Counted from the stretch's first letter, positions 1 through 10,917 are shown. The stretch: 64,000 nt of DNA from Linyphia triangularis (GCA_963978545.1 OZ021731.1:28182593-28246592); one strand, 5' to 3'. Numbers and translations are program-made. Notes: generated from the sequence alone by a model not told the origin.

Positions 1-792
1 TGGCACTCTGCGCTTGAGTTGATCCGCCACCATTAAATTTTTCAGCTGGTCGAAATTCTGTACTTCCAGTTCATTGACCCATTCATTAAAGTAATTATTC
101 AGTGCATGTGTATAACTTCTCCAGGATTCTTCTGGGTCTTTCTGATGTCGGAAAAATAACTGCCTTAATTTTTCAGGATTTAACTTGTAACGTTTCAACA
201 GCATTTCTTTAATGAAGTCATAGTTATTTGCTTTTTCAGGAGGTTCTCGAGCTATGTTATTAGCTATCTCTGTTGGTAACAATCCCAGTAGATAAGCTAC
301 CCATTCCGATTTAATTACACCCGCCATCTCTGCCCGACGTTCAAAATTTACTAGGTATAACTGCATTTCATCTTTCTTTTCATCATATTTCGGGGTAATC
401 TGCATAAGTTGCACCCTGGATCTCGTTTCGTTCGATCGTTCGGCCACTTCATCCACGGGAGAATAGCTACGTCGTAATTCCAGTCTTTTCATTTCAAGCT
501 CGAAGTCTCTTTCTTCTTTTCTGATTCTGGCCTCTCGTTCTTCTTTACGAATCCGTTCTTCTTCTTCTTTTGCTTCCCGACGAAGTCGTTCTTCGTATTC
601 TTTTGCTTCCCGCCGAATTCTTTCTTCGATAATTCTGCCCAGAGAAACTTTGGCATCATCTTCGTCGAAGTTTTCACTTTCAAGGATTAACCCTTTTATT
701 TCAATCACTTTATTCATTGTACTAACGTCTATTCCCAGTTCTTCCGCCAGTTCGATCAAGTCCTCCTTCCTACCCTTACCCAAGAACGACAT
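1..792 (-). CDS. SCAN-like Gag of a Ty3/gypsy-type LTR retrotransposon, 5' part (264 codons, cut by window edge)
   Basis: The minus strand is open from the ATG at 792 to base 1, 264 codons without a stop, so the protein continues outside the window. It starts MSFLGKGRKEDLIELAEELG. Residues about 45-110 are a highly charged coiled-coil stretch of repeated RREAKE/EERIRKEE units. Residues about 125-264 resemble the SCAN / retrotransposon capsid fold: a YLLGLLPTEIA helix, then YDFIKEMLLKRY and a tryptophan-rich helix around ESWRSY. SCAN domains are known to descend from Gypsy-class capsids. An LTR and primer-binding site lie upstream in the same orientation (2058-2843), which supports Gag of an LTR element rather than a host gene. 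The frame is intact, so the copy may be young. A domesticated SCAN-like host gene is the alternative. Confidence 0.7.
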   Translation of the reverse strand, partial: MSFLGKGRKEDLIELAEELGIDVSTMNKVIEIKGLILESENFDEDDAKVSLGRIIEERIRREAKEYEERLRREAKEEEERIRKEEREARIRKEERDFELEMKRLELRRSYSPVDEVAERSNETRSRVQLMQITPKYDEKKDEMQLYLVNFERRAEMAGVIKSEWVAYLLGLLPTEIANNIAREPPEKANNYDFIKEMLLKRYKLNPEKLRQLFFRHQKDPEESWRSYTHALNNYFNEWVNELEVQNFDQLKNLMVADQLKRRVP

Positions 793-2057
793 GGCAAAAT
801 AATTTTGAAAATAAATTCAAACTACTATTCAAATACGATGAGGTATGACTAATATTTTTCAAAAATTCAAACCATTCACAATTCTTATATTCAATTCGAT
901 AACATACAGTAGAAGCAGAATTAATCTTAAACTCCGCCACTGTATTTTGACTTGCAACAAAATATTGTAGGAGATAAAACTTCAGTTTTAGTTATTGTTG
1001 CAATCACCCTTAGAATAAACAATTCTGAATAATACTTAAAATAACATGTATTTCTAAAATATCATAACTCGCAAGGTTATACACAAATCAATACTCATGA
1101 AATGTTTTAAACAATAAACTCAATCAAATATTTATTACAAAATATTTCCTAAGTTCAACATACTCATTATTGACCTATTTTAACCTTGGCTTTTCTCCTT
1201 ATATTTCCTTTACGGCAAGGACCTATATACTTATACAATAATAAAAGGCTTATCTGTTAGTTATATATATATATATATATATATAAACTCACTAATAGCA
1301 AATATGTATATTTTCTAAACCCTTTTTAAACGCCTTACCAAAATCAAATTATATCAATTTATAATGATGCATTTTTTTATTTCAACAAAGATATAAAAAT
1401 ATTACTGTTCACAAAAGAAACAAACCAAAACATCGGATTCCAAATGAATATATAATAAAAATACATCACCAATTCACTATTTCTGGGAAAGAAAGAAGAA
1501 AAAAAAAAAAAAAAAAAACACATACATGATCATTCCAACCATTTCTCCTCCTTTTTTTTTTTATTTATTTATTTATTTATTACCTCTCTTTATGTTGCGT
1601 AATCCACAGAACACATTTCAAATCTGCATTAAGTTTTTATTTTTTTTTGTTTTGTTTTGACAATGGCACTTTCTGACGCCAGCTCTATTCCAAAACCAAA
1701 ACAATTTTTAGCAACTCATATTAATAGCTTTCACAGATAGCAAATTATTACAAATTATTAATCCGTAATCACAATAATTATAATCATAATAATTATGCTT
1801 AAACACAATCTATAATAACATTTTTGTTCGCTCTTCGGATCTGACACATAGCTTGCATCAGTTTCACAACAAAACCAAATTTGTTTTCATTACACCCAAT
1901 ACCACTTTCACATCAGATCACAATTCTTATTGTGTAAACACTATCATTATTTTATAAGCATGATATATAATTAAACTAATTAAACAGATATTTGGGCTTA
2001 ACGAACAAAGCTCTTACCTCGTGCTCTGTAACTTCTGCGTACAGGAACCATCATACA
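793..2057 (-). other. Leader region between primer-binding site and Gag, with a likely 5' splice donor
   Basis: AT-rich non-coding DNA of 1.27 kb. Reading the minus strand, the sequence just after the primer-binding site ends in CACGAG followed by GTAAGAGC, a good 5' splice site (exon edge at 2018). A weaker acceptor may lie near 830, just before the Gag ATG. A (TA)n microsatellite sits at 1261-1286 and A- or T-rich tracts at 1498-1520 and 1550-1580. The spliced leader is inferred; no transcript is visible. Confidence 0.4.
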
Positions 2058-2068
2058 CGACTGCGCCA
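2058..2068 (-). other. Primer-binding site, tRNA-Ser type
   Basis: On the minus strand the 11 bases TGGCGCAGTCG follow the LTR by one base. This matches the primer-binding site used by the Drosophila 297/17.6 group, complementary to the 3' end of tRNA-Ser. The match stops after 11 bases. Confidence 0.65.
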
Positions 2069-2069
2069 C

Positions 2070-2843
2070 TGAGGTTTGTTTGACCGTAGTTGGTCGTAGC
2101 TGAGCATTCTTTTTAAAATCACAATGTTAGAACTACCATATTATCTCATATACCAATACACATGTACACCAAAGGTAAGGGAATGTTCACTCAAAGAAAT
2201 AGTCTCGTTTCTTAACGAACACTTTTTATTCAAAATCACACTCACACAACGTCAACACATGACAAGCTACGAAAATAAGAGATTATATTATTAGAAAAAT
2301 TATAGATTTCACTATGTCCATTTATCTGCTTAGTTCTGAAAGCCGGCGACACACCCAGCTTCACTCTTCCACCTTCCGTCTCCTTCGTCCTCCCCGTCTC
2401 TGCATGGGGATTTTCCATTCACTGTTTGTTTTGGACCACTTGGCGATAGTTATCTCCTTGGCGGTCGCCAAGTTTAGACATGCCTAGAGTCTTACAGTCG
2501 CCAAGTTTGGTGACATTTGGCGATTTCTTGCCAAATTTGGCGACCAAAATTAGTCGCTAAAACCGTAGCCAACTCGGCTTTATCTCGCCAACTTGGTGAG
2601 ATTGCCGTTAACCATAATGTTAAATGGCCATCTCCTTGTAAAACTCGTTTTCCAGCATTATCTCTGTAAAACTCGTTTTCAAGCATTAAGAGACGCATTG
2701 CAGGAACGCGAAGTAAAAACAAACTCTAGCACTGCCTTATGAATGAATGCCTATAGAAAAATGTATGCGAAATGTGTCATACATTTTTCTTTTTACATAA
2801 TTTATACTGCGAAATATTTACAAATATACAGAAATTCGTAACA
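2070..2843 (-). mobile_element. 5' LTR of the minus-strand Ty3/gypsy-type element
   Basis: On the minus strand it begins TGTTACGAATTTCTG at 2843 and ends in CCTCA directly before the primer-binding site, about 774 bp. The first ~350 bp are homologous to the three solo LTRs at 8796, 27117 and 50731, including the block rich in TTGGCGA motifs. The second half (2070-2440) has no counterpart in those LTRs. The other LTR must lie left of the window. Confidence 0.65.
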
Positions 2844-2957
2844 ATATTAAGGATTAAAAAAAAAAAAAAAAATAGCACACATATATTACTTATGTACTTG
2901 TGTATAGTTATCTTCGGTAATAATTTTATGCTCTAGCTATTTTACCCTTTGTTCTAG

Positions 2958-3526
2958 GGAACGAGTGCAAAAAGAAATGGAAAAACTTGAAAGATACCTT
3001 CAGGAAGAAAGTACAAACCCCTCCACCTAAATCTACCTCCAGTGCTCCACTCAAAAAGTGGAAATTTGAAACTCCCCTGGAGTTCATCCGAGAGGTTCTT
3101 CCAAACGGAGGAATCTTCACCAATCCTTCAGCAGAAGAGGAGAACGAAATCGACGAGTCCAACGACATCGAGCAACAAGCTTCATGTCCCGAGGACGACG
3201 ACAGGCCATCGAGATCCCACCGTTCCAAGAGAAGGCAACGAGAAGATCCACCACCAAAACGAACGATGGAAGTGGAGGTTAAAAGTACAAATAGTGGTGT
3301 TTTAAACATAGTGAAACAAACGTACGATGATATGGGAGATGACCATCATTTCTTTTTGAGTTTGCTGCCGTATGTGAGTCGTTTGGACGATCTGGAAAAG
3401 CTGCAGCTCCGCGCCAAGATTCAGAATTGCGTTCTGGAGGCTGTCAGTGAACATGAAACGAGGAAGATGCATTATTCCACGGACAATGAGTCATCTTCGA
3501 ACGCTAGTAGGATCGTTCCGTGGTAA
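2958..3526 (+). CDS. MADF-BESS domain transcription regulator, last coding exon
   Basis: The exon follows a clean 3' splice site (pyrimidine-rich, ending TTCTAG at 2957) and begins in mid-codon. Its first residues, NECKKKWKNLKDTFRKKV, match the C-terminal helix of a MADF (Myb/SANT-like) DNA-binding domain. Next comes a low-complexity acidic and basic linker with RSKRRQRED and PPPKR, a possible nuclear signal. Near residues 125-160 a BESS motif (FFLSLLPYVSRLDDLEKL) appears, which in Adf-1-like proteins mediates protein-protein contacts. The stop TAA is at 3524-3526. The N-terminal half of MADF must be on an upstream exon that I could not find; the retroelement at 1-2843 may sit in the intervening intron. 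The frame is intact and the domain order is right for a roughly 250-300 residue MADF-BESS protein. Such proteins are abundant in arthropods, so no orthologue is named. Confidence 0.8.
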
Positions 3527-3536
3527 CTTTCATGCA

Positions 3537-5372
3537 GATACTTTCAGTTAACTGTTGGATACTTTCAGCTACTGTTGGATACATTTGGATACTTTTAGTT
3601 AACTGTTGGATACATTTGGATACTTTCAATTAACTGTTGGATACAATTATATACTTCAGTTACATTTGGATACTTTCAATTAACTGTTGGATATTTCAGT
3701 TGCATTTGGATACTTTCAATTAATTGTTGGATACAATTGGATACTTCAGTTTTCATTTGGATACTTTCAATTAACTGTTGGATACAATTGGATACTTCAG
3801 TTACATTTGGATACTTTCAATTAACTGTTGGATACAATTGGATACTTGAGTTACATTTGGATACTTTCAATTAACTGTTGGATATTTCAGTTGCATTTGG
3901 ATACTTTCAATTAATTGTTGGATACAATTGGATACTTCAGTTTTCATTTGGATACTTTCAATTAACTGTTGGATACAATTGGATACTTGAGTTACATTTG
4001 GATACTTTCAATTAACTGTTGGATATTTCAGTTGCATTTGGATACTTTCAATTAATTGTTGGATACAATTGGATACTTCAGTTTTCATTTGGATACTTTC
4101 AATTAACTGTTGGATACAATTGGATACTTCAGTTACATTTGGATACTTTCAATTAACTGTTGGATATTTCAGTTGCATTTGGATACTTTCAATTAATTGT
4201 TGGATACAATTGGATACTTCAGTTTTCATTTGGATACTTTCAATTAACTGTTGGATACAATTGGATACTTGAGTTACATTTGGATACTTTCAATTAACTG
4301 TTGGATATTTCAGTTGCATTTGGATACTTTCAATTAATTGTTGGATACAATTGGATACTTCAGTTTTCATTTGGATACTTTCAATTAACTGTTGGATACA
4401 ATTGGATACTTCAGTTACATTTGGATACTTTCAATTAACTGTTGGATATTTCAGTTGCATTTGGATACTTTCAATTAATTGTTGGATACAATTGGATACT
4501 TCAGTTTTCATTTGGATACTTTCAATTAACTGTTGGATACAATTGGATACTTGAGTTACATTTGGATACTTTCAATTAACTGTTGGATATTTCAGTTGCA
4601 TTTGGATACTTTCAATTAATTGTTGGATATTTCAGTTACATTTGGATACTTTCAATTAACTGTTGGATATTTCAGTTGCATTTGGATACTTTCAATTAAC
4701 TGTTGGATACTTCAGTTACATTTGGATACTTTCAATTAACTGTTGGATATTTCAGTTGCATTTGGATACTTTCAATTAATTGTTGGATACAATTGGATAC
4801 TTCAGTTTTCATTTGGATACTTTCAATTAACTGTTGGATACAATTGGATACTTCAGTTACATTTGGATACTTTCAATTAACTGTTGGATATTTCAGTTGC
4901 ATTTGGATACTTTCAATTAATTGTTGGATACAATTGGATACTTCAGTTTTCATTTGGATACTTTCAATTAACTGTTGGATACAATTGGATACTTCAGTTT
5001 TCATTTGGATACTTTCAATTAACTGTTGGATATTTCAGTTACATTTGGATACTTTCAATTAACTGTTGGATATTTCAGTTGCATTTGGATACTTTCAATT
5101 AATTGTTGGATACAATTGGATACTTCAGTTTTCATTTGGATACTTTCAATTAACTGTTGGATACAATTGGATACTTCAGTTTTCATTTGGATACTTTCAA
5201 TTAACTGTTGGATATTTCAGTTACATTTGGATACTTTCAATTAACTGTTGGATATTTCAGTTTTCATTTGGATACTTTCAATTAACTGTTGAATACAATT
5301 GGATACTTCAGTTTTCCTTTGGATACTTTCAATTAACTGTTGGATACTTCAATTACATTTGGATACTTTAAG
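3537..5372. repeat. Higher-order minisatellite of ATTTGGATACTTTCAATTAA units
   Basis: About 1.8 kb of tandem units built on ATTTGGATACTTTCAATTAA plus CTGTTGGATA. Two unit lengths alternate: about 51 bp (with an extra ACAATTGGATACTTCAG) and about 40 bp (with TATTTCAGTTG). They form a higher-order repeat near 141/282 bp; for example 4069-4272 recurs at 4351-4554. The left edge (3537-3620) has shorter, diverged units. Open frames inside it are by-products of the repeat. The array resumes at 5652-5760 beyond an inserted MITE and starts about 10 bp after the MADF-BESS stop codon, so it may be part of that 3' UTR. Confidence 0.95.
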
Positions 5373-5373
5373 T

Positions 5374-5651
5374 CAGGCGCGTAGCCAGGGGGAGGGATAT
5401 GGGGATATATCCCCTCGCGAATTATTTTTTCCCCCACTGTATTCGAGCGCCAAAGTTGAAAGATTTTATTGTATGAAATGGTAAATTAATTAAAAATATT
5501 TTAAAAATTTTGAAACATGCATCGAATATATATCTGCTTTCTTGATTGCTAAATGCATATGATATTAATAATAATAAAAAAAAAAAAATCAAGATTTTCT
5601 GACATATAATTTCATATCCCCTCCCTAAAAAAATTTCTGGCTACGCTCCTG
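5374..5651. mobile_element. hAT-type MITE with 8-bp TSD CTTTAAGT
   Basis: Inverted ends CAGGCGCGTAGCCAG and CTGGCTACGCTCCTG flank 278 bp, with a perfect 8-bp duplication CTTTAAGT at 5366-5373 and 5652-5659. The insertion splits the minisatellite. A relative is at 32380-32638. Confidence 0.9.
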
Positions 5652-5760
5652 CTTTAAGTTAACTGTTGGATACATTTGTATACTTCATTTACATTTCGAT
5701 ACTTTCAGTTACTGTTGGATACATTTGAATACTTTTAATTACTGTTGGATACTTTCAGTG

Positions 5761-6670
5761 AACTCTTTCGATAAAAAAATAATTCAAAACAAAGTAATTA
5801 ACTTGATTTCTTAAATCAACTAATAAAAGTTGAATTGTTAGGGAAGTGGTAAAATTTTAAAGATATTTTTAAATTCATATAATTGATTTAAATGTAGTGA
5901 CTTGCTATACACCAAAAAGGAATATAGCAAAAAGTGTTTAAAACTTCTTTTTTTAAACTCTGTTCTTTTTAACATTCTGATGCTTAAAATTTACATACAT
6001 TCCTTTCTTTGAAGCAATTTTAAATTATCTTTATAAAACATTTATTTTTATAAAAATTAAAAATAAATGTGTGTTGCAAATTTTTGTGTTTCAGAACTGA
6101 TACACCAATTGCTTCATTTTTATTGAACTAACATGTCTTAAGCTACTAAGAGGTTATAAAAAGTACAATAATGGTGTGTATAATTTTTCATTATTTTACA
6201 AATTTCTAAATTTAAAAATATTATTGTAATTCAAAAAGATAAACGAAAAGAAGATTTTTTTTTTTTTTTTTCCAAATTATATTACTCTCAATTTATTATG
6301 TCCACTGCTACTGATTGTTTGATTTTATGAATTAAATCTTTCTTTTCATAGAAAATTTCATCTGGATGGTTGAGCCTTTTCCAATTTGAATCAGAATTTT
6401 TTTTTTTTTTTTAATTTTTAAATTGGTAATAAAATGCTGAAACCACCCACACTGACTTTAAAGTAATTTTCTTTTATGAGAGTTTATATCTGGTGAGTTT
6501 ATATTTATGAATCGGTCTTGCGGAACCACCATAATGCCAGTCATTCCCTTCGCCTATCAGGGTTCTATGTTTTGTTGTTGCGAAGCTGTACTCGAAAATC
6601 TAACGGCTTTTCCGTCATAAAACTTTGAAAGTGATTAATTAATATTTTGGTGTGAGGGAAGTTGTAAAAC
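5761..6670. other. AT-rich stretch, no gene seen
   Basis: Poly-T and poly-A tracts and short AT-rich words. A short GC-richer patch at 6515-6615 (from CTTGCGGAACCACC) is not recognised. Confidence 0.5.
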
Positions 6671-8030
6671 TAGGGGTGTAGAACATCGCCCAACTTACAA
6701 TTAGACTATAATATTGAAGTGGATTTGTGTCATTTACCGTTTTTCATCATTCATTTAGATAAAATGGCCAGTTTAGTGATATTTTTGGCGAGAATTCTAA
6801 TATGGGTCTTAAAAATAAAAAATAAACTCCTCCAAAATGGAGATTTTGGCGATATACTTTTCGATAATTCTTTATTATCCTTTTTTATAAGTGAAACTGA
6901 GGAGAGGAGGAAAGCCGATCGTTGATGAGTTATGCTCAAGGAAAGGGAACTCTGTATTGAAGGCATTCGTTTTTCAACTTTTTACGCCATTGAAGCATTT
7001 TTACGGGAATTTCGAAGGTGGGGATGTTTTATCTTAAAAGGCATTACCACAGCAATTTTGATCAAAATAATTATAGCCGTTTTTTAGACCTAAAAATAGA
7101 GACCGAGATTTTGACATGAACCTTAATGTGGTCTATTAACCCTCTCACGAAATTTGAACATCCTAGGGTAATTTGTTTGGGAGTTATACTGACAACAGTC
7201 AGACATTTTTTCTAGATCACTTTTTTGAAATCGGGATGTTCCGAAACAAGTAGAAATACAAAAAAAAAATCCTTTTTTTTTTACCGAATCATATACTTTC
7301 ATTACCTTATAGTCCGAGAGGCGACTGCAATTTTTGGACCCCATCGAACATCATTCTGAATTTTTTATAGAGATTGGAGAAAAGTGAGTTGATAAGGAAT
7401 TCACTGGTCTGCCGTGTCGAAAATGGCCGAAACTGATCAAAAATCGACTTGGAATGAGCTAAAATCCGATTGCCAAATATGTCATAACTTGCCAAAAAGA
7501 GAACACACTTTTTCGTCTGGCAACCATGCATTTTGATTTTCAATGAGAAAAAGCGCAAACGATTTCTGATCTCTGACTTGGAAAATTCGTATCTTTTAAA
7601 AGTAAGCAAAATTGGCGACATCAGTTACGTCATCCGTGACGTAATGTTTATTGACAATTTGGTTCCCCTTTAATAGATGCAAGTAGACCGTCGCCAGTTA
7701 TCTGAATCGTCTGCAACCTTCTTAATTGATAATTAAAGAGCGAAGGTTACCAAATAAAAATAAAAAATTCTCATTATTTGGCAAGTTATCACTAATTTGG
7801 AAATTGGATTTAGTTCAACTTATTAAAAGTCGATTTTTGACCAGTTTCGGCCATTTTTGCCACGGCAGACCAGTGGATTCGTAATCTACTCACTTTTCTC
7901 TAATTTCTATAAAAAAATCAGCATGATGTTCGATAGGGTCCAAAAATTGCAGTCGCCTCTCAGTCTATTATGTATACATAACTGCTTTCAGTTACCCATA
8001 TGTATTAGATATGGGTAATTGAAAATAAAA
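6671..8030 (+). repeat. Family A interspersed repeat, copy A1 (split by MITE B1)
   Basis: Family A is the commonest repeat here, roughly 650 bp. It starts AGGGGTGTGGAACATCGC and carries the conserved blocks ATGGCCAGTTTGGCGATA and GAAACTGAGGTGAGAAG. It ends in a hairpin, TACTTTCATTACCC / GGGTAATTGAAAGTA. Copy A1 is complete, but MITE B1 (7312-7965) has jumped into the terminal hairpin region. The class is unclear: no inverted ends or coding capacity were seen, and the terminal hairpin could suggest a rolling-circle or other single-strand mechanism. Confidence 0.8.
7312..7965. mobile_element. Foldback MITE B, copy B1 (TA target)
   Basis: Long inverted arms of roughly 150-200 bp start GTCCGAGAGGCGACTGC and end with its complement, flanked by TA on both sides (7310-7311, 7966-7967). 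The TA duplication suggests Tc1/mariner-type mobilisation. Total 654 bp, no coding. Five other full copies and one fragment lie in the window, all near 650 bp. Confidence 0.9.
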
Positions 8031-8086
8031 ACTTTTGGCAGTTTTACTTTGGAATTTCTTTCACCAGTTTTGTGATCTGTAATCTC

Positions 8087-8524
8087 AAGCCAGATTCACA
8101 CGCTACCAATCGGTGTTCCAGTTTAGATTACCAGTTCTGTGACGTCAGTTAAGCTGCTTGTCGGTGTTCACGGGAGAGAGCACGTGATTGGATGATGGGA
8201 ATAGTCGGCGCCAGTAAATAGAAAATATTTAATCTACTTGTGCCAGCAGTCAGTTGACGTCACAGACTAGTAATCTCAACTGGTACGCCGACTGGTAATG
8301 TGTAAATCATCCTGTTAAGCCTGATTTACACGCTAACAGTCGGGGTTTCAATTTCGAACGCCAGTTCTGTGACGTCAGGTAAGCGACCGCTGCGCCATCT
8401 GTCGGTGATGACAGTGACCGTGAGTGGATGATGAGAGTTGACGGTGTCACTGGAGCCAGTAGCCAAGTGACGTCACAAATTGGCGATCCCAACTGGAATC
8501 CCGACTGGTAGCGTGTACATCCGG
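8087..8524. mobile_element. Two tandem MITEs (family G), each with a pair of TGACGTCA sites
   Basis: Units 8087-8312 and 8317-8524 have the same inverted ends (CACGCTACCAATCGG / CCGACTGGTAATGTG and relatives). Each unit holds two TGACGTCA palindromes placed symmetrically (8140 and 8255; 8370 and 8468). The units lie head to tail four bases apart. TSDs are not clear, so the superfamily is open. Confidence 0.75.
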
Positions 8525-8795
8525 CATCAATGACTGATATTGAGTTGCCAGCACGAAGGGTTTTGCCTCATTAACAATTTGTTTTCTTTAAACCCTTCTT
8601 TTATGAGCTCCACTACAATTCCATATTAACATCAAATCATAGAAATCAATATGGGTACACGATATAGTATTAAAAATATCTAAATTGATATATTTGTGTT
8701 TGAATAGAAAAATTGTAAATCTTTACAACGTTGCAACTAAAACTGAACGTGAGGGAGTGCCTAGAAACAAAAATCCATTCATTAAAATTATTTAT
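8525..8795. other. No gene or element recognised
   Basis: AT-rich sequence between the MITE dimer and the solo LTR. Confidence 0.4.
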
Positions 8796-9500
8796 TGTTA
8801 CGTGGCTGGATTCGAAAGATTTGAAGCCAAAGCAGATTAACACTTGCGGAAATTTATTCCGATATACTCTTCACAGATTCTTTTACAAAACCTGAACTTC
8901 TCGTTCTAGAAAACTCAATACAGCTCTTTACGCAACAATAGAGCACAAAACAGCAGTTAAAAACTTGACAACACAACTGCTATAAATTGCCGCAAAAGAC
9001 AATGCAATACAGTTCGCTTTAGAACTTACTCTGAATGCTCCCTGAGAGACAGCTAACTCAGTATCTCAACTCAGTAATTCCCCTAACTCAACTCATGGCC
9101 GGGCTTATACAGGAAAGTCAATCCTTCGTGAATCTTCTAGAGATAGAAATTTGGAGGACTTTCCAGATCGTAGTCGAAAAGCCCTATACATGTACATGGA
9201 GACCGAAAATGTCGCTAAATTTAGCGACATTTGGCGCCAAATTTGGCGACAAAAATTAGTCGCCAAAACCGTCGCCAACTTGGCTCTATCTCGCCAATTT
9301 GGCGAGATTGCCATTACCATAATGTTAAATGCCCTGCTCCTTGTAAAACTCGCTATCTCTGTAAAACTCGTTATCAAGCATTAAGAGACACATTGAAGGA
9401 AAACAAACTCTTTCACTGCCTTATGCGAAATGTACATAAATTTTCCTATTTACATAGTCAATACTACGGAATGTTTACAAATATACAGAAATTCGTAACA
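8796..9500 (-). mobile_element. Solo LTR, 705 bp, TSD TTAT
   Basis: On the minus strand it starts TGTTACGAATTTCTG and ends CCACGTAACA, so the ends are the inverted repeat TGTTACG / CGTAACA. A 4-bp duplication TTAT flanks it (8792-8795, 9501-9504). No primer-binding site or polypurine tract is adjacent, hence a solo LTR. It contains an array of TTGGCGA / TCGCCAA motifs at 9205-9310. Confidence 0.9.
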
Positions 9501-9587
9501 TTATATTTACTTTGGGTCGTTTTGAAACCATTAATAAACCAATATTCTAGTTTTTATGGAAAGTAAATTAGAAGCCATGGATTTTTG

Positions 9588-9690
9588 TTGGAGTTCGGAA
9601 TCCACGTTAAGCTGTTGGTCCCGGCCTGATTAGCCGTTATTGTGTTCAAAATTAGGTCGTTGAGCATAGCAACCAACCTGTAAAAATAGG
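9588..9690 (+). mobile_element. SINE family D, 5'-truncated copy
   Basis: Matches the body and tail of family D (TCGGAATCCACGTTAAGCTG, then GGTCGTTGAGC and CAACCAACC). The tRNA-like head is missing. Confidence 0.7.
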
Positions 9691-10917
9691 GAAAATAAAT
9701 ACATAGTCCTATCCCTCTGGGAAGACATATATCAACTGAGGTTGCCCCCAAGTATATCAACTTGTTTTTCTCCCAAGAAGTCGCTTGCTTAAGATTTGCA
9801 TAATATTCAAATAAGCCTCGAAAGAAGAAATGCATTCGCGATGGCGTAAAGCCCCTCCCCCCCCCCCATCCCACACGCTCTAAAATCGATCAGTTATTGA
9901 TTGTTCGCGGAACTAAACTTACTCCGGTCTTAAAAGCCCCATTAAATTCCTGTTCAAATGAAATGGGGGGGGGGGTTATTGATTCGAAGAGGATAATTGA
10001 ACTGGTAAAAGTGTGTCGAACTCTCGCACGAACAAGGGGTTCGTTCACTTATGATGTGGATTCTGGTTTAATCCCCAAAAAAAAGAATTTTGAGAGGAAT
10101 GTTCTAGAATAATATACAGTTCGAGTGGAATATTTGAGCAAGGAATGTGTATGGATTGGTTGGAGTTGGGCCAAGTTACCTGATTTTGAACAATCGTTAA
10201 GTCGGCTGGTTTTGTTTGTTCGCTGTTAACTTTTTCAGTCAAATCTATAAGTTGGCAACTTTTTTTTTGTCGCCGCGATTGTCGCCAAACTCACTAAATT
10301 GGTGATTTTTTTTTTTTTTTAAATGAAAGAATAAAAATGTAAAAGTTAGTTTACGCCCCATGAGGAACTTGCACAAGTGAGGAAAATGTATATTTTTTGT
10401 ATTTTCTAGTGTTATCCAACGAATATATTTGAGAAGTGCAATTATTTTTTATCTTTATGCTTTCAATTAATCAAAAGTCGAATTTGAAATTAGCCGAATT
10501 CACAGCAAAAGTCACGTGACCAAAAACGCATGAAAAAACCAGTGACGTGTTTACGCAGAGATAGTCGCAAAACGAAGGAGAAACCTCACTCATTCCCTTT
10601 CTAAAACAGGTTTTAGACTGGTTCATTATCTGCGCGTTGACGTTTAACGCAAAAGTGGCTTTTTCCCGCCAAATCGCAAAGTGAAAAACTAAATATTTTT
10701 TTAACTATCTATCCGAGCTCAAATTTTTGAAAGAATGGTATTGTTTTTCATGATTTTTTCTCTACTTTTATTTCAAAATGAAACCAAAAAGCGTGAAAGT
10801 TTCTCATTGCATTTCATGCAATTAAAAGTACTGACCAGTATTGGAGTATATTGAAATGCTTCTATTATTATTATTTTTATAGTAATTTAAAATTACTATG
10901 AGACTAAGTTTTAATTT
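9691..10917. other. 1.2 kb without a supported gene
   Basis: Mostly unassigned sequence with poly-C (9855-9868) and poly-G (9965-9975) tracts. There is a palindromic E-box GTCACGTGAC at 10512-10521 and a GC-richer patch at 10500-10690 with GTGACGTG and GCGTTGACGTTTAACGC. Short open frames here are weak and not called. Confidence 0.4.

Noticed and set aside
4069..5371. A series of open reading frames of 60-119 codons rich in WILSINCW and GYFQLTVGY
   Set aside because: They follow the period of the minisatellite and occur in more than one frame of it; no start context or non-repeat sequence supports a protein.
3537..5372. CRISPR-like array
   Set aside because: Units are contiguous and spacer-free, and the genome is animal; it is a minisatellite.
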